From: Spirochaetota bacterium
GTDB lineage: Bacteria; Spirochaetota; UBA4802; UBA5550
Direction: 5' to 3'
Assembly: GCA_017999915.1 (NCBI GenBank)
Contig: JAGNKX010000011.1
Location: 137,258-201,257, forward strand
DNA: 64,000 nt
The translations under genes were made by a program, and so were the position numbers. The notes under the pieces were generated by a model, which did not search any database, had not been told where the DNA came from, and was given only the letters and a program-made list of their open reading frames with translations. Positions 8,453-17,296 of this stretch are shown here, one piece after another (position 1 is the first letter of the stretch; each line of letters starts with the position of its first letter).

Positions 8453-11017
8453 ATGCAAAAGATAAAGTTTGGACTACTATTATTGTCGCTGGCAGCTTTA
8501 ATCGGTATTTCACCGGTCATGGCGCAGGAAAAGGCAGCGGAGAAACAGGATAAAAAAGTTGTACAGCAGGAGAAGAAGCCCGTTAAGCAGAATAAAAACG
8601 CCGACAAAAAGGAAGACAAGGAAATTGCCGGAAAAGAGGAAGGGCAGGCCCCTGAAGATAAAAAAGAAGTGGCCCCGAAAAGAACAAGCGGCTATTCAAT
8701 AGGCGAGATCGTCATCAAGGAAAAGGCCCTCGCCAGCGTCGAGGACGCGGCCATCACCACCGTGCTTTCGGCTGAGGACCTGAAATCGCGCTCTGAAAAA
8801 ACCCTGGACCAGGCGCTCCAGACCGTGCCCGGCATGATAGTGCGCCAGGGCCAGAAGGGGCAGATGAACTTTGACATGCGCGGATTCCAGCACAGTACCG
8901 TCGCCCTGCTCGTGGACGGCCTTCCTTTTGAGGAGGTCTATGACGGCGGCGGCGGAGACATTTCCCGGATCAACGTCATGAACGCCTCGAAAATCGTCAT
9001 CAACAGGGGAACGTCCTCCGCGCTGTACGGCTCCCGGGGCGCCTTCGGAGCCATCAATGTCATTTCCATAAAGCCTGAGCGCCTCTTCTTTAAAGGCTCC
9101 ACCGAATTCGATCATTACGGAGGATTCACCGCCAACGCGGCGGGCGGCGGAACGTACAAGAATTTCTTCTTCACCCTTTCGGCGTCGGTGATGAAGAACA
9201 ACAGTTATAACATATCCAGCCAACTGGGCCAGAACAAGCGCATGCGCTGGCTCTATAACTTTGTCCCCTTCTATGTGTACGGGGCCACGTCCGCGGCCTA
9301 TACGGCTGCGACAACCGCCCTGACGTCCATAGGCCTGGAATATATCATGGATACCCAAAGATGGAACCATAATAACTCAATAAAGTATTACGCGTCGGGA
9401 AAGGCCGGGTATTCGATAACGGAAAACATCGAATTCGGCATATCCACCGACTATTACGAGGGAAGCTCCAAATTCAACGGCTTTGAATTAAGCAGCTATT
9501 CAGCCTACAACCTGGACGGGACCTGGAGCGATCCCGCCGCCGGAAACATGGTCCAGAACCGCGCCTGGGAATGGACCAAGGACTACCGCCTCAATGTAGC
9601 CCCGTATCTCAAGCTTGATTTCGGCGATTTCGACATGAGGGCCATCTACTACTTCAACCAGCAGTCGAACGCCCTGACCGGATGGACCAACCAGGCCGAA
9701 ACGGCGATGTTTGACGCCGGCAAGCTCTCCGAGCACAAGGAAACAAGCCATGGCTTCTATGTATATCCTTCCTATAAGTTCGCGGAATGGAACAAGCTGA
9801 ACGCCGTTGTGCATTACCGCCTCGATCTTTTTGAAAAATTCAAAAAGCGGATAGCGGCCTTTGCGCCCACCAGCGGCTTCATGAGCGTCCCCAATTACCC
9901 GACTCCCTGGTTTAAGACCGCCGAGGTGACCGCCAAATACGTTACCGTCGCCATCGAGGATGAATTCAAGTTCAATACCGACGGCGGAGACGTAAAATTC
10001 TCCCTCGGCATATCCTACGACGCGCAGATGCTGTCACGGAACTTCGGCGGCAGGATGAACTATTTCACCGGTGTGCCGGCGGTGACGGGCTGGAAGGAGG
10101 ACATCACCGGGATGCTCCGCCCGCGGCTGAAACCGCACCCCACTTCCACGGTGTGGGGCACCGGGGACGGATTCAACCCGGTATTCTCGTTTGTGTACGA
10201 GCCGGTCAAGGAGATGCTGAAGCTGCGGGGAACCCTGTCGCAGAAGACGAAATTCCCCACCCTGCACCAGTACACGGACCTGGCCGACTACATAGACCGC
10301 TACGCGACCACGGCGGGGCAGGCCATATGGCTTCCGCTCATCTACAAGCTCAACGAGCTGAAGCCCGAGACATCCTACAACGGCAACGCCGGCTTCGAGC
10401 TGAACTTCTTTAAAAAAGCCCTGGAAATCAGGGGAGATTATTTCTACGCCTTTTACAGGAACAAGCTTGAATCCATACGGGACCCCAACTCCGCCGTCGG
10501 CAGGCAAAGCCGCTATGTCAACGTCAAGGGCCGGGAAGTCCATGGCGCGGAAGGCTCCATCGGGACCACCCTCGGCACCGACAAGCTGAAGGTGGTGGAG
10601 CTGGGCGCCTCGGTGACCTACGTGTTCACCCATGCCCGGGACTGGTTTGACAACCCCGTCGTCAAGGGAACGACCGTCGAAAGGACGCCCGCTCACCAGG
10701 TGATCATGCAGTTCAAGCTCGACTTCATCAGCGGAACCGGCATCACCCTCTGGAGCAACAGCCTCTTCAACCAATCGCTCTATGTTCAGCAATTCCCGAC
10801 TTCCATTCTGGGTGCAAGCTCCGTATACACGAACAAGGTGTATACCACCAAGCTGCTCCATAATCCCACGATGCTGAACATCAGGGTATCCCAGCGTATC
10901 GTCGATCATTTCACCCTGTGGGTCATGTGCAAGAACGTCACCGACGACTACAACGCCGATCCCTTTAACCCCGGTCCGGGCAGGACCTGGTATTTCGGCG
11001 GCGACGCGGAGTTCTAA
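8453..11017 (+). CDS. TonB-dependent outer-membrane receptor
   Basis: An 854-residue receptor. Residues 1-24 are a signal peptide ending VMAQ. Residues 25-75 form an unusual Lys/Glu-rich linker. The plug domain runs from about 80 to 195, with IGEIVIKEKAL, TLDQALQTVPGMIVRQ, MRGFQHSTVALLVDGLP and NRGTSSALYGSRGAFGAINV. The remainder is an aromatic-rich 22-strand-type barrel ending in NPGPGRTWYFGGDAEF, with a terminal Phe for BAM recognition. It should import a large or scarce ligand such as a siderophore, cobalamin or haem using TonB energy. It is followed by a strong terminator and then a cytochrome-biogenesis-like and ECF cluster. Its plug and C-terminus resemble the second receptor at 20229 and the remnant at 19084. 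Confidence 0.95.
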   Translation: MQKIKFGLLLLSLAALIGISPVMAQEKAAEKQDKKVVQQEKKPVKQNKNADKKEDKEIAGKEEGQAPEDKKEVAPKRTSGYSIGEIVIKEKALASVEDAAITTVLSAEDLKSRSEKTLDQALQTVPGMIVRQGQKGQMNFDMRGFQHSTVALLVDGLPFEEVYDGGGGDISRINVMNASKIVINRGTSSALYGSRGAFGAINVISIKPERLFFKGSTEFDHYGGFTANAAGGGTYKNFFFTLSASVMKNNSYNISSQLGQNKRMRWLYNFVPFYVYGATSAAYTAATTALTSIGLEYIMDTQRWNHNNSIKYYASGKAGYSITENIEFGISTDYYEGSSKFNGFELSSYSAYNLDGTWSDPAAGNMVQNRAWEWTKDYRLNVAPYLKLDFGDFDMRAIYYFNQQSNALTGWTNQAETAMFDAGKLSEHKETSHGFYVYPSYKFAEWNKLNAVVHYRLDLFEKFKKRIAAFAPTSGFMSVPNYPTPWFKTAEVTAKYVTVAIEDEFKFNTDGGDVKFSLGISYDAQMLSRNFGGRMNYFTGVPAVTGWKEDITGMLRPRLKPHPTSTVWGTGDGFNPVFSFVYEPVKEMLKLRGTLSQKTKFPTLHQYTDLADYIDRYATTAGQAIWLPLIYKLNELKPETSYNGNAGFELNFFKKALEIRGDYFYAFYRNKLESIRDPNSAVGRQSRYVNVKGREVHGAEGSIGTTLGTDKLKVVELGASVTYVFTHARDWFDNPVVKGTTVERTPAHQVIMQFKLDFISGTGITLWSNSLFNQSLYVQQFPTSILGASSVYTNKVYTTKLLHNPTMLNIRVSQRIVDHFTLWVMCKNVTDDYNADPFNPGPGRTWYFGGDAEF

Positions 11018-11041
11018 CAGGGAAATATTTGATTCACCCGT

Positions 11042-11072
11042 CCCCTGCGCGCCAGCGCAGGGGATTTTTATT
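11042..11072 (+). terminator. Rho-independent terminator after the TonB receptor
   Basis: A nine-base-pair GC stem (CCCCTGCGC with GCGCAGGGG, loop GCCA) is followed by ATTTTTATT. It separates the receptor gene from the downstream lipoprotein gene, so read-through may set the stoichiometry of receptor to inner components. Confidence 0.85.
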
Positions 11073-11099
11073 CTCAGATACCAAAGGCAGGCATACATC

Positions 11100-12161
11100 A
11101 TGAAACAGAACATTCTGGTTATCGCTTTATTGATCACGTGCTTCATCGTATCCGGCATCGGCTGCAGAAAAGACCTGTACCAGATCATGACCGTCACCGG
11201 CGCGACCCCCCTGGCACTGCAGGAATCGGCGCCATCGGGTCTCTCCCTTAAAATCTCCGGCCTGGTGAAAAAAGAATACGATCTGTCGTCATACACCCTG
11301 AACAAGTTCGCCACCACGCGGATCCGCACCAGGGAAATATCATCAGCCGGTGAATTCGAGGGGACCTACGTGTATACCGGCATACCCCTGTACAACATCC
11401 TCGAAGGGGTCACCCCGCAGAAGCCGAAGAACGCCGCTTTCGACCGGCCCCTGGACATCGCAGTGGTGTTCCACTCGAGCTCGGGGAAGAAGGCGCGCTT
11501 CAGCTACGGCGAGCTCATCATGACCGACGACCGCCATCCCTTCACCCTGGCCTTTCACCGCCGCCAGGTGCTCCCCAGCAAGGACCCGCAGAAATACACG
11601 AAGAACAAGTATAAGGAAAACATAAAAGGGCTGCGCCTCATCTGCCCCCGGGACCCGGACACGTCGCGGTACCTCGATGACGTGACCCAGATCAAGCTCG
11701 TTGTCCTGAGAACGCCCGACGACAAACTCCCGGTCATGAAGAAGGGCGCCAAATGCGAATCCACCGGCATCTCCTCCATTGACGGAGCCGCCGTGAAGGC
11801 CGTGACCTTCAACGGCGTCACGGAGCAGAAGACGGACCGGTGGGTGCGCGTGGGCCACGGCCAGGGATTCAAGGGCGTATCCTCCGCCGCCGGCTACGGC
11901 CTGCGGTCATTTCTCACAAAGAACTTCAGGGACTGCGGTCCCGACGATTTCTTTCTTTTCGTGGCCTGCGACGGCTACCGCGTGCTGATGTCGGGCCGGG
12001 AGATATTCCTTTCCGGCGACGGCGCCTCCTCCATGATCCTCAAGGAATTGGACGGCAAGAAGACCACCGGCACCTACATGCTGGCGCCGGTGGACGACTA
12101 TTTCGTGGACCGCGACGTGTGGGGTCTCACCCACGTCGTCATCATCAGGGACTTTAAGTAA
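11100..12161 (+). CDS. Lipoprotein with two sulfite-oxidase-fold (molybdopterin-binding-like) units
   Basis: A 353-residue lipoprotein: signal peptide with lipobox SGIGC at Cys22. The first unit (about residues 45-205) contains YTGIPLYNILEGV, RFSYGELIMTDDRHPF and YLDDVTQIKLVVLR, the pattern of the PF00174-type sulfite-oxidase fold. The second unit (about 235-353) repeats the plan with GYGLRSFL, DGYRVLMSGREIFL and DRDVWGLTHVVII. I do not see the conserved Mo-ligand Cys context, so it may be a binding or scaffold protein and not an oxidoreductase. A short relative is encoded at 18031. It precedes CcsA-like, ResB-like and tetrapyrrole-methylase genes on the same strand with short gaps, suggesting one operon. 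The exact function is unknown. Confidence 0.75.
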   Translation: MKQNILVIALLITCFIVSGIGCRKDLYQIMTVTGATPLALQESAPSGLSLKISGLVKKEYDLSSYTLNKFATTRIRTREISSAGEFEGTYVYTGIPLYNILEGVTPQKPKNAAFDRPLDIAVVFHSSSGKKARFSYGELIMTDDRHPFTLAFHRRQVLPSKDPQKYTKNKYKENIKGLRLICPRDPDTSRYLDDVTQIKLVVLRTPDDKLPVMKKGAKCESTGISSIDGAAVKAVTFNGVTEQKTDRWVRVGHGQGFKGVSSAAGYGLRSFLTKNFRDCGPDDFFLFVACDGYRVLMSGREIFLSGDGASSMILKELDGKKTTGTYMLAPVDDYFVDRDVWGLTHVVIIRDFK

Positions 12162-12176
12162 ATAACGGAGGACGCA

Positions 12177-12923
12177 ATGTTCACCACCAACAACCATGTC
12201 TATCTGTACGCCGCCGGCGGCATCTTCGCCGCGGCCGCCCTGCTCTATCTCCTCAGGAAGAGAACGGCCAGCCTCATCGTCCTGTGCGCCGGCTTCCTCC
12301 TGTATACGCTGTACCTCTTCGGCCGGGGCTGGATAGCCGGCACCTTCCTTCCCAACCCGCTGGTTGAAGGACCCTTCCTGCTGCCCTGGTACCTGGCCGT
12401 GATCCTGATCATCATGGGTCTGAAAAAAAGCGAACGATGGGGGCTCGTTCTCATACCCCTGCTCCTGTCCGTCTGTTTCGCCGCGTGGTACGCCAAGGGA
12501 ATAATTCCCCCCACGCCGAACAAGCTCACCCTCTGGGCGATCGCGTTTTTCACCGTTGAGATTTTCGGCCACGCCTGTTTCTATTGCGCGGCCTTATTTG
12601 CGGCAGCCCTGCTGGCGGGGAAGGAAAACACTGACACCTTTCACGATTTGGCCGTCTGGGGCTTTCTTCTTTACTCGATCGCGCAGGTTATCGGGGCCGT
12701 ATGGTGCTTCCTGGGCTGGGGCAACACCTTCCAGTGGGGACCCCGGCACATGAGCTCCACCGCTATCTGGCTCATCTACGCCTCATATATCCACCTGCGG
12801 TACATATCCGGATGGAACGTGAAGCGGCGGGCCTGGTTCGTCATCCTGGCGTCGCTCATCGTCCTGGCCGTCACCAGCAGCTCATACCTGAACGAGAACA
12901 GCTTTCCCCGGATTGGAGGATGA
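12177..12923 (+). CDS. CcsA/CcmC-like haem-handling membrane protein (cytochrome c assembly family)
   Basis: A 248-residue protein with about eight hydrophobic helices. Near residues 180-210, AVW, GWGNTFQW, PRH and WLIYASYIHLR align with the CcsA tryptophan-rich haem loop (WGxxWxWDPKE, then WLIxAxYxHLR). The acidic WDPKE part reads WGPRH here, so the motif is degenerate. His candidates flank it: FGHACFYCA at about 137 and the HLR His. Canonical CcsA carries haem to the outer face of the membrane. The ATG follows GGAGGACGCA and the stop lies next to the ResB-like start. Paired with ResB-like and a tetrapyrrole methylase, a haem-like or other tetrapyrrole substrate is plausible. Confidence 0.75.
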   Translation: MFTTNNHVYLYAAGGIFAAAALLYLLRKRTASLIVLCAGFLLYTLYLFGRGWIAGTFLPNPLVEGPFLLPWYLAVILIIMGLKKSERWGLVLIPLLLSVCFAAWYAKGIIPPTPNKLTLWAIAFFTVEIFGHACFYCAALFAAALLAGKENTDTFHDLAVWGFLLYSIAQVIGAVWCFLGWGNTFQWGPRHMSSTAIWLIYASYIHLRYISGWNVKRRAWFVILASLIVLAVTSSSYLNENSFPRIGG

Positions 12924-12924
12924 C

Positions 12925-13782
12925 ATGGTACAAAAAATATTGAACGCCATCGGAAATATCAGGCTGTCATTCTGGCTCCTTATGGCGGCGGCGGCGCTTT
13001 TTATCACGGGGATGTTTTACACCTCGATGGACTTCGCCTATTTTAAGACAATGAACGAGCTGCGGATCCAGGACTGGCTGGCACGGGAGCTTTCTTCCCG
13101 ACCGGCCGTAAACTGGTGGCTGCCGGCGCTGATTACCGTGCTGGCGCTCCTGGGGCTGAACACCGTTGCCTGCACCTTTAACCGTCTGAGGGAGCTTGCA
13201 GCGGGCTCATCGGCAAAAGATTACCGCTTTGTCATTTCTCTCCTGCCGTCGATCGTGCACATGCTATTCATAGCGGTCATGATCGGCCACGCAATGACCA
13301 TTACCATGGGGTCCTGGACCAGGATTCCCCTCTCCGAAGGCGCTGAAATCGTTATCAATCCCTCGGTCCCTCCCTTGACCGTACAACGGATCGCGGACGC
13401 ATATTTCCCCGAGGGATCCCGCCTCTCGAAAAGGATCATGCAGACCAGGGTTACCCTTACAGGCGGAGATGGCGGCGATATATCAATTTCCTATCTCGAA
13501 TCGGTGAGATACAAGGGCTACCGTCTTCACCTCGACATGGTGAAGCAGAAGCAGGGAAAAGCCCGTCTCAATCAGCCTGCGCAGATCGTGGAAAACAAGG
13601 AAACCTGCAACAGGTCGGAAACATTCAGGTCAAAGGAAAGGAAGCGGGAGCCGAGCCAGACGGTCCAGCTGCTGGTGATATCGGATCCGGGACTGCCGAT
13701 CATCATCGCCGGCTTCACCCTCATCCTGGTCATCATGACATGGTACTTCATAGAGATTTTGAGAAAACGCAACGAAGCGTGA
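12925..13782 (+). CDS. ResB-like cytochrome c biogenesis protein
   Basis: A 285-residue protein with three N-terminal helices (IRLSFWLLMAAAALFITGMFY; WWLPALITVLALLGLNTVACTFNRL; LPSIVHMLFIAVMIGHAMT, read in pieces), a soluble extracytoplasmic region from about 135 to 250, and a last helix near 260-280. The opening helix with IRLSFWLL, the NTVACTFNRL loop and the final helix match the ResB/Ccs1 layout, though the protein is shorter than typical ResB (about 450-550). ResB and CcsA normally form the system II haem lyase. The ATG at 12925 follows GGAGG and lies one base after the CcsA-like stop. Its neighbours suggest a dedicated small CcsBA-like pair. Confidence 0.75.
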   Translation: MVQKILNAIGNIRLSFWLLMAAAALFITGMFYTSMDFAYFKTMNELRIQDWLARELSSRPAVNWWLPALITVLALLGLNTVACTFNRLRELAAGSSAKDYRFVISLLPSIVHMLFIAVMIGHAMTITMGSWTRIPLSEGAEIVINPSVPPLTVQRIADAYFPEGSRLSKRIMQTRVTLTGGDGGDISISYLESVRYKGYRLHLDMVKQKQGKARLNQPAQIVENKETCNRSETFRSKERKREPSQTVQLLVISDPGLPIIIAGFTLILVIMTWYFIEILRKRNEA

Positions 13783-13823
13783 AACCGGGTATAACCATAT
13801 TTAATTAACACCGAGGAGCTATC

Positions 13824-14735
13824 ATGAAGCCCAAAGCGATCGTCTGCCTGGCCCTGTTGTTCATGGCCTTTCTTTCCTGTAAAAAACCGGGGCCGGGAAA
13901 ATTCTACATTGTCGGCATGGGAACCGCCCCTGATCTTATCAGCGTACGGGCCGTCAATGTCATCAAAGACGCGGACATTGTCCTTGTTGAAAGCGACCGC
14001 GACAGGGAGTCATGGAAGGAATATCTCGGGGGAAAAGAGGTGTGGTACCGCACCGTCGGCCTCCGCATCATGTACGGCGCCGACCCATCAAAAATACGGG
14101 ACCCGAAGCGCCGGGCCAGGGCTGAGCTCGGCATCAGGGCCAGGAAATCGCTTGTCGATCGCGTAACGGCCGCCGTCCGCGGCGGCAAGACGGTGGCGGA
14201 CCTGCAAAGCGGCGACCCCATGGTATACGGCCTGACGTTCATGCTCGAGATGCTTCCCGGGGACATAGCGACCGAGATCGTCCCCGGCATAGGCGCTTTC
14301 CAGGCGGCCAGCGCCGCGGTCAAGATGAGTCCCACCTTCGGATACGACACCAGCGCGGTCATTCTGACCATGGATGACTGGAACGGCAGGGTCGACATGA
14401 ATGAAAAACTCATGGCAGCCGGAAGCAGCCTTGTCGTGTACACCATGCTCCTTGATTATCCCCGGTTTTTTACGCGGCTCAAGCGGTATTATCCCGAAGA
14501 CACCCCGGTCGCCGTCGTGCAAAACGCCGGAGACCCGGACACGCAGAAAGTGATCAGCAGCAGTGTCGGCAGATTCCTGAATGAAGTGGACTATAGGAAC
14601 CTGCCGGCGGCGAGACACATCCTTCTCGTCGGTAAATTCCTCAAGGTGGGACAGATCCGCAAGGACCATGTGCCTGAGATCACGCCGGGGCATCCTCCGG
14701 TGACCATGGAGATTACCGGGCGCCGCCAAGAATGA
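13824..14735 (+). CDS. Tetrapyrrole (corrin/porphyrin) methylase-domain protein with lipoprotein signal
   Basis: A 303-residue protein. The methylase family motifs are clear: FYIVGMGTAPDLISVRAV near residue 27, DLQSGDPMVYG near 130 and EIVPGIGAFQAASA near 150, the SAM-binding set of precorrin/uroporphyrinogen methylases. Ahead of them residues 1-19 form a short positive N-terminus, a hydrophobic stretch and FLSC, a lipoprotein signal with Cys19. No other start removes it while keeping the first motif intact. The GAGGAG ribosome site supports the ATG at 13824. Known members are cytoplasmic and use SAM, so an exported form is unexpected. It could bind a tetrapyrrole in the periplasm without catalysis. 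Co-location with CcsA/ResB-like genes supports a tetrapyrrole link. Confidence 0.85.
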   Translation: MKPKAIVCLALLFMAFLSCKKPGPGKFYIVGMGTAPDLISVRAVNVIKDADIVLVESDRDRESWKEYLGGKEVWYRTVGLRIMYGADPSKIRDPKRRARAELGIRARKSLVDRVTAAVRGGKTVADLQSGDPMVYGLTFMLEMLPGDIATEIVPGIGAFQAASAAVKMSPTFGYDTSAVILTMDDWNGRVDMNEKLMAAGSSLVVYTMLLDYPRFFTRLKRYYPEDTPVAVVQNAGDPDTQKVISSSVGRFLNEVDYRNLPAARHILLVGKFLKVGQIRKDHVPEITPGHPPVTMEITGRRQE

Positions 14736-15003
14736 AAAGGCGGCGTCCCGGGGATCATTCCCGTGATCGGATCGTTGCGATAATTTGTAATATTTTATGA
14801 TATTTTTTCTTTGGGAATAATTTCGCGGTCTCCCATATCAAAAAAACAAAATATTACGAAAAGACACCGTTTTTCATCAATTTCCTTGACTCCAAAGACC
14901 CGGTTAAATACATTTCACTTTACCAGGTTGTTCTTCCTTCCGATTTCTCTTAACCGGTATGTCCTGGTCATGATCCGGATAAACCCATTGATCGCGGTGC
15001 GTG

Positions 15004-15690
15004 ATGATTTACATAGGCATTGATGACACTGACACCCTGAACTCCCGCGGCACGGGCCGCCTCGCCCGGAACATCGCCGCCGTCCTATCAACCGATTTTT
15101 CCGTTGAGGGCGTGGTGCGCCACCAGCTCCTCCAAGATCCGCGCGTGCCCTTCACCAGCCATAACAGCAGCGCCACCATCATCCTTCGCGAAAAAAAGAG
15201 GGTTGATATAGTCGGGATCTTCGATATGGTAAAGGCCCTGATGCTCTCCGATTTCCAGGTCGGCAGCGATCCCGGGCTCTGCGTGACCCGCGACATACCC
15301 GTCCAGGTGATTGAGCACGGCCGCAACGCGCAGACGCGGCTGGTCACCCAGGATGAAGCCCGGGACCTGGCCCGGTCCCACGGCATGGCCCTGGAGGGCC
15401 TGGGAGGAACCCAGGACGGCGTCATCGGCGCCCTGGCGTCCGTGGGGCTCACCGCAACGGGCGACGACGGCCGCTACCTCCTCTGCGGCAGGGTGCGCGA
15501 CCTGGCGGGCCTGGTCCCGGCGGAAGCGGTCCTCGACGCGGGCGTGGCGGAGATACGCACCCTGGAAGAGGAAGCCGTCACCTCCGGCATGGTCCTTGCC
15601 GACAAGATCAGGCCCGCGCGCCGCGGCGGCAGGCCCATCGCCTATGTTGAATGGCGCGACGGCCGCTGGGAGCCCCTGAAGCTGAATTAA
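15004..15690 (+). CDS. TiaS-like (tRNA-Ile2 agmatinylcytidine synthetase-like) domain protein
   Basis: A 228-residue protein starting MIYIGIDDTDTLNSRGTGRLAR, which matches the N-terminal IGIDDTDS signature of archaeal TiaS and related short proteins. GLGGTQDGVIGALASVGL near residue 140 matches the second conserved TiaS block. It lacks the OB-fold and zinc-ribbon parts of full TiaS, so it is unlikely to modify tRNA on its own. A GTG codon lies directly before the ATG, and no strong ribosome site is seen. It sits between the methylase lipoprotein and the ECF genes, so a role linked to that pathway is possible but unproven. Confidence 0.7.
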   Translation: MIYIGIDDTDTLNSRGTGRLARNIAAVLSTDFSVEGVVRHQLLQDPRVPFTSHNSSATIILREKKRVDIVGIFDMVKALMLSDFQVGSDPGLCVTRDIPVQVIEHGRNAQTRLVTQDEARDLARSHGMALEGLGGTQDGVIGALASVGLTATGDDGRYLLCGRVRDLAGLVPAEAVLDAGVAEIRTLEEEAVTSGMVLADKIRPARRGGRPIAYVEWRDGRWEPLKLN

Positions 15691-15697
15691 AACAATA

Positions 15698-15862
15698 TAC
15701 CCTCGCCCGCCCCTCCCCTCGATGGGGCTCGGGACAAGCCGGGGCACCCTCTCCCATTAAGATCTGAAAAAAGGAGAGGGTTTCCCGCGTTAAAGGCTAT
15801 TTCTCTTATCCCCCTCTCCTTACTTCAAAATTTCATGGGAGAGGGGGCTGGGGGGTGAGGGT
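15698..15862. repeat. Dispersed GAGAGGG-type inverted repeat block
   Basis: The gap before the ECF ATPase gene carries nested inverted repeats. The outer arms are ACCCTCGCCCGCCCCTCCCC and its approximate complement near 15846-15862. One inner hairpin is CCCTCTCC with GGAGAGGG (about 15750-15781), and another is CCCCCTCTCC with GGGAGAGGGGG (about 15811-15848). This composition is typical of non-autonomous dispersed intergenic repeats. It may also act as a processing or attenuation structure ahead of the ECF operon. Confidence 0.7.
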
Positions 15863-15871
15863 TAGAACTAT

Positions 15872-17296
15872 ATGATACAGATACACGAACTGACATACGC
15901 ATATCCCCAGCACGGCAGGGGAATCGGGCCCTTTGATTTTTCAGTGAAGGAAGGGGAGATGCTCCACCTGACCGGCTCCTCCGGGTGCGGCAAGAGCACC
16001 CTGGCCCGCTGTATCACGGGCCTCATCCCCCACATCTATCACGGCGCCATGAAGGGGAGCGTTTGCGTCGGCGGCCTCGACACGGCCGCCACGCCCCTCT
16101 GGAAGCTCGCCGGGACTGCCGGGTTCGTGTTCCAGAACCCCTCCATGCAGATGCTGGGCAATACCGTGGAGGAGGAGATCCTCATCGGCCTGGAAAACCT
16201 GGGCCTCGGACGCGCTGAGATCCGGGACCGCATGGAGGAAGCCCTGGGGCGCTTCGGCCTCGGGGGATTCCGCCGGAGAAACCCCCATACACTCTCCGGC
16301 GGGGAACAGCAGAAGCTGGCCCTGGCCGCCATCATGGCCCGCCGTCCGCCGGTGCTGGTGCTGGACGAGCCCCTTTCGATGCTCGATGTCACGGCCGCGA
16401 CGGAGCTGGTCCGCCACCTCTCGGAGCTGACCCGCGCCGGCGTCACCATCGTCATCTTCGAGCACCGTTCGGATTACCTCGCCGCCATGCCGGGCTTGAG
16501 GGTGGCTGCATTGGACGAAATTACCGTCCCCGGCCGCGCCGCCGCGCCGGGGAAATGGCCCGGGGCCGCGCCGGCCCCGGGTACCCGCCATGGCTGGCCG
16601 CTGCAGGCAGCCGGCCTCGGCGTAAGAATAGGCGGGAAGGATATCCTCAGGGATCTTGACCTTGCGATCGAGCCCGGGGAGGTGACGGCCGTCGTCGGCA
16701 GGAACGGCTGCGGGAAGACCACCCTGGTGCGGGCCCTCGCCGGGCTCCAGAAGCACGACGGCGCGGTCTCCATCGGCGGCGGGCGCCCCGATCTCGGCCA
16801 GGTCTACCAGAACGCAGACCTCCAGCTCTTCAACGCCTCGGTCCGGGCCGAGATCCTCTACCGCGTCAAGGATCCTGACATGGCCTGGTATGCCTGGCTC
16901 ATGGAGACCCTCCGCCTCGGGACGTACGAGGAAACGCCGCCGCTGATACTGAGCGAGGGAGAGAAAAAGCGCGTGGCCCTGGCAACGGTGCTGATGCGCA
17001 AGGCGGCCCACGGCATCCTCCTCGACGAGCCGTCCCTGGGACAGGACACGGCCCACAAGATGATGCTGATCGACATCTGCCGCGGCCTCGCGGCCGGCGG
17101 CAGGATAGTCCTCTTCACCACCCACGAGCTGCACCTGGCGGCCATGGCGGACCGCCTGATCCTCCTCGGCCCGGAAGGGATCGCCGCCGACGGGCCGCCG
17201 AAAAAGGTTTTCCTCGACGCCGCCGCATGGGAGCGGGCCGGCATGTTCGTGCCGGCCTGGGCGGCCGACACGGGCCGGGAGGGCATAACGGCATGA
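15872..17296 (+). CDS. ECF transporter double ATPase (two ABC domains fused)
   Basis: A 474-residue protein containing two complete ABC domains. The first has Walker A GSSGCGKST near residue 37, signature LSGGEQQKLALA near 140 and Walker B VLVLDEPLSMLD near 163. The second has Walker A GRNGCGKTT near 276, signature LSEGEKKRVALA near 368 and GILLDEPSLGQD near 387. EcfA1 and EcfA2 are usually separate; a fused form occurs in some vitamin/metal ECF systems. The stop overlaps the EcfT start in ATGA. With EcfT it drives uptake of a micronutrient captured by an S component. Confidence 0.92.
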   Translation: MIQIHELTYAYPQHGRGIGPFDFSVKEGEMLHLTGSSGCGKSTLARCITGLIPHIYHGAMKGSVCVGGLDTAATPLWKLAGTAGFVFQNPSMQMLGNTVEEEILIGLENLGLGRAEIRDRMEEALGRFGLGGFRRRNPHTLSGGEQQKLALAAIMARRPPVLVLDEPLSMLDVTAATELVRHLSELTRAGVTIVIFEHRSDYLAAMPGLRVAALDEITVPGRAAAPGKWPGAAPAPGTRHGWPLQAAGLGVRIGGKDILRDLDLAIEPGEVTAVVGRNGCGKTTLVRALAGLQKHDGAVSIGGGRPDLGQVYQNADLQLFNASVRAEILYRVKDPDMAWYAWLMETLRLGTYEETPPLILSEGEKKRVALATVLMRKAAHGILLDEPSLGQDTAHKMMLIDICRGLAAGGRIVLFTTHELHLAAMADRLILLGPEGIAADGPPKKVFLDAAAWERAGMFVPAWAADTGREGITA

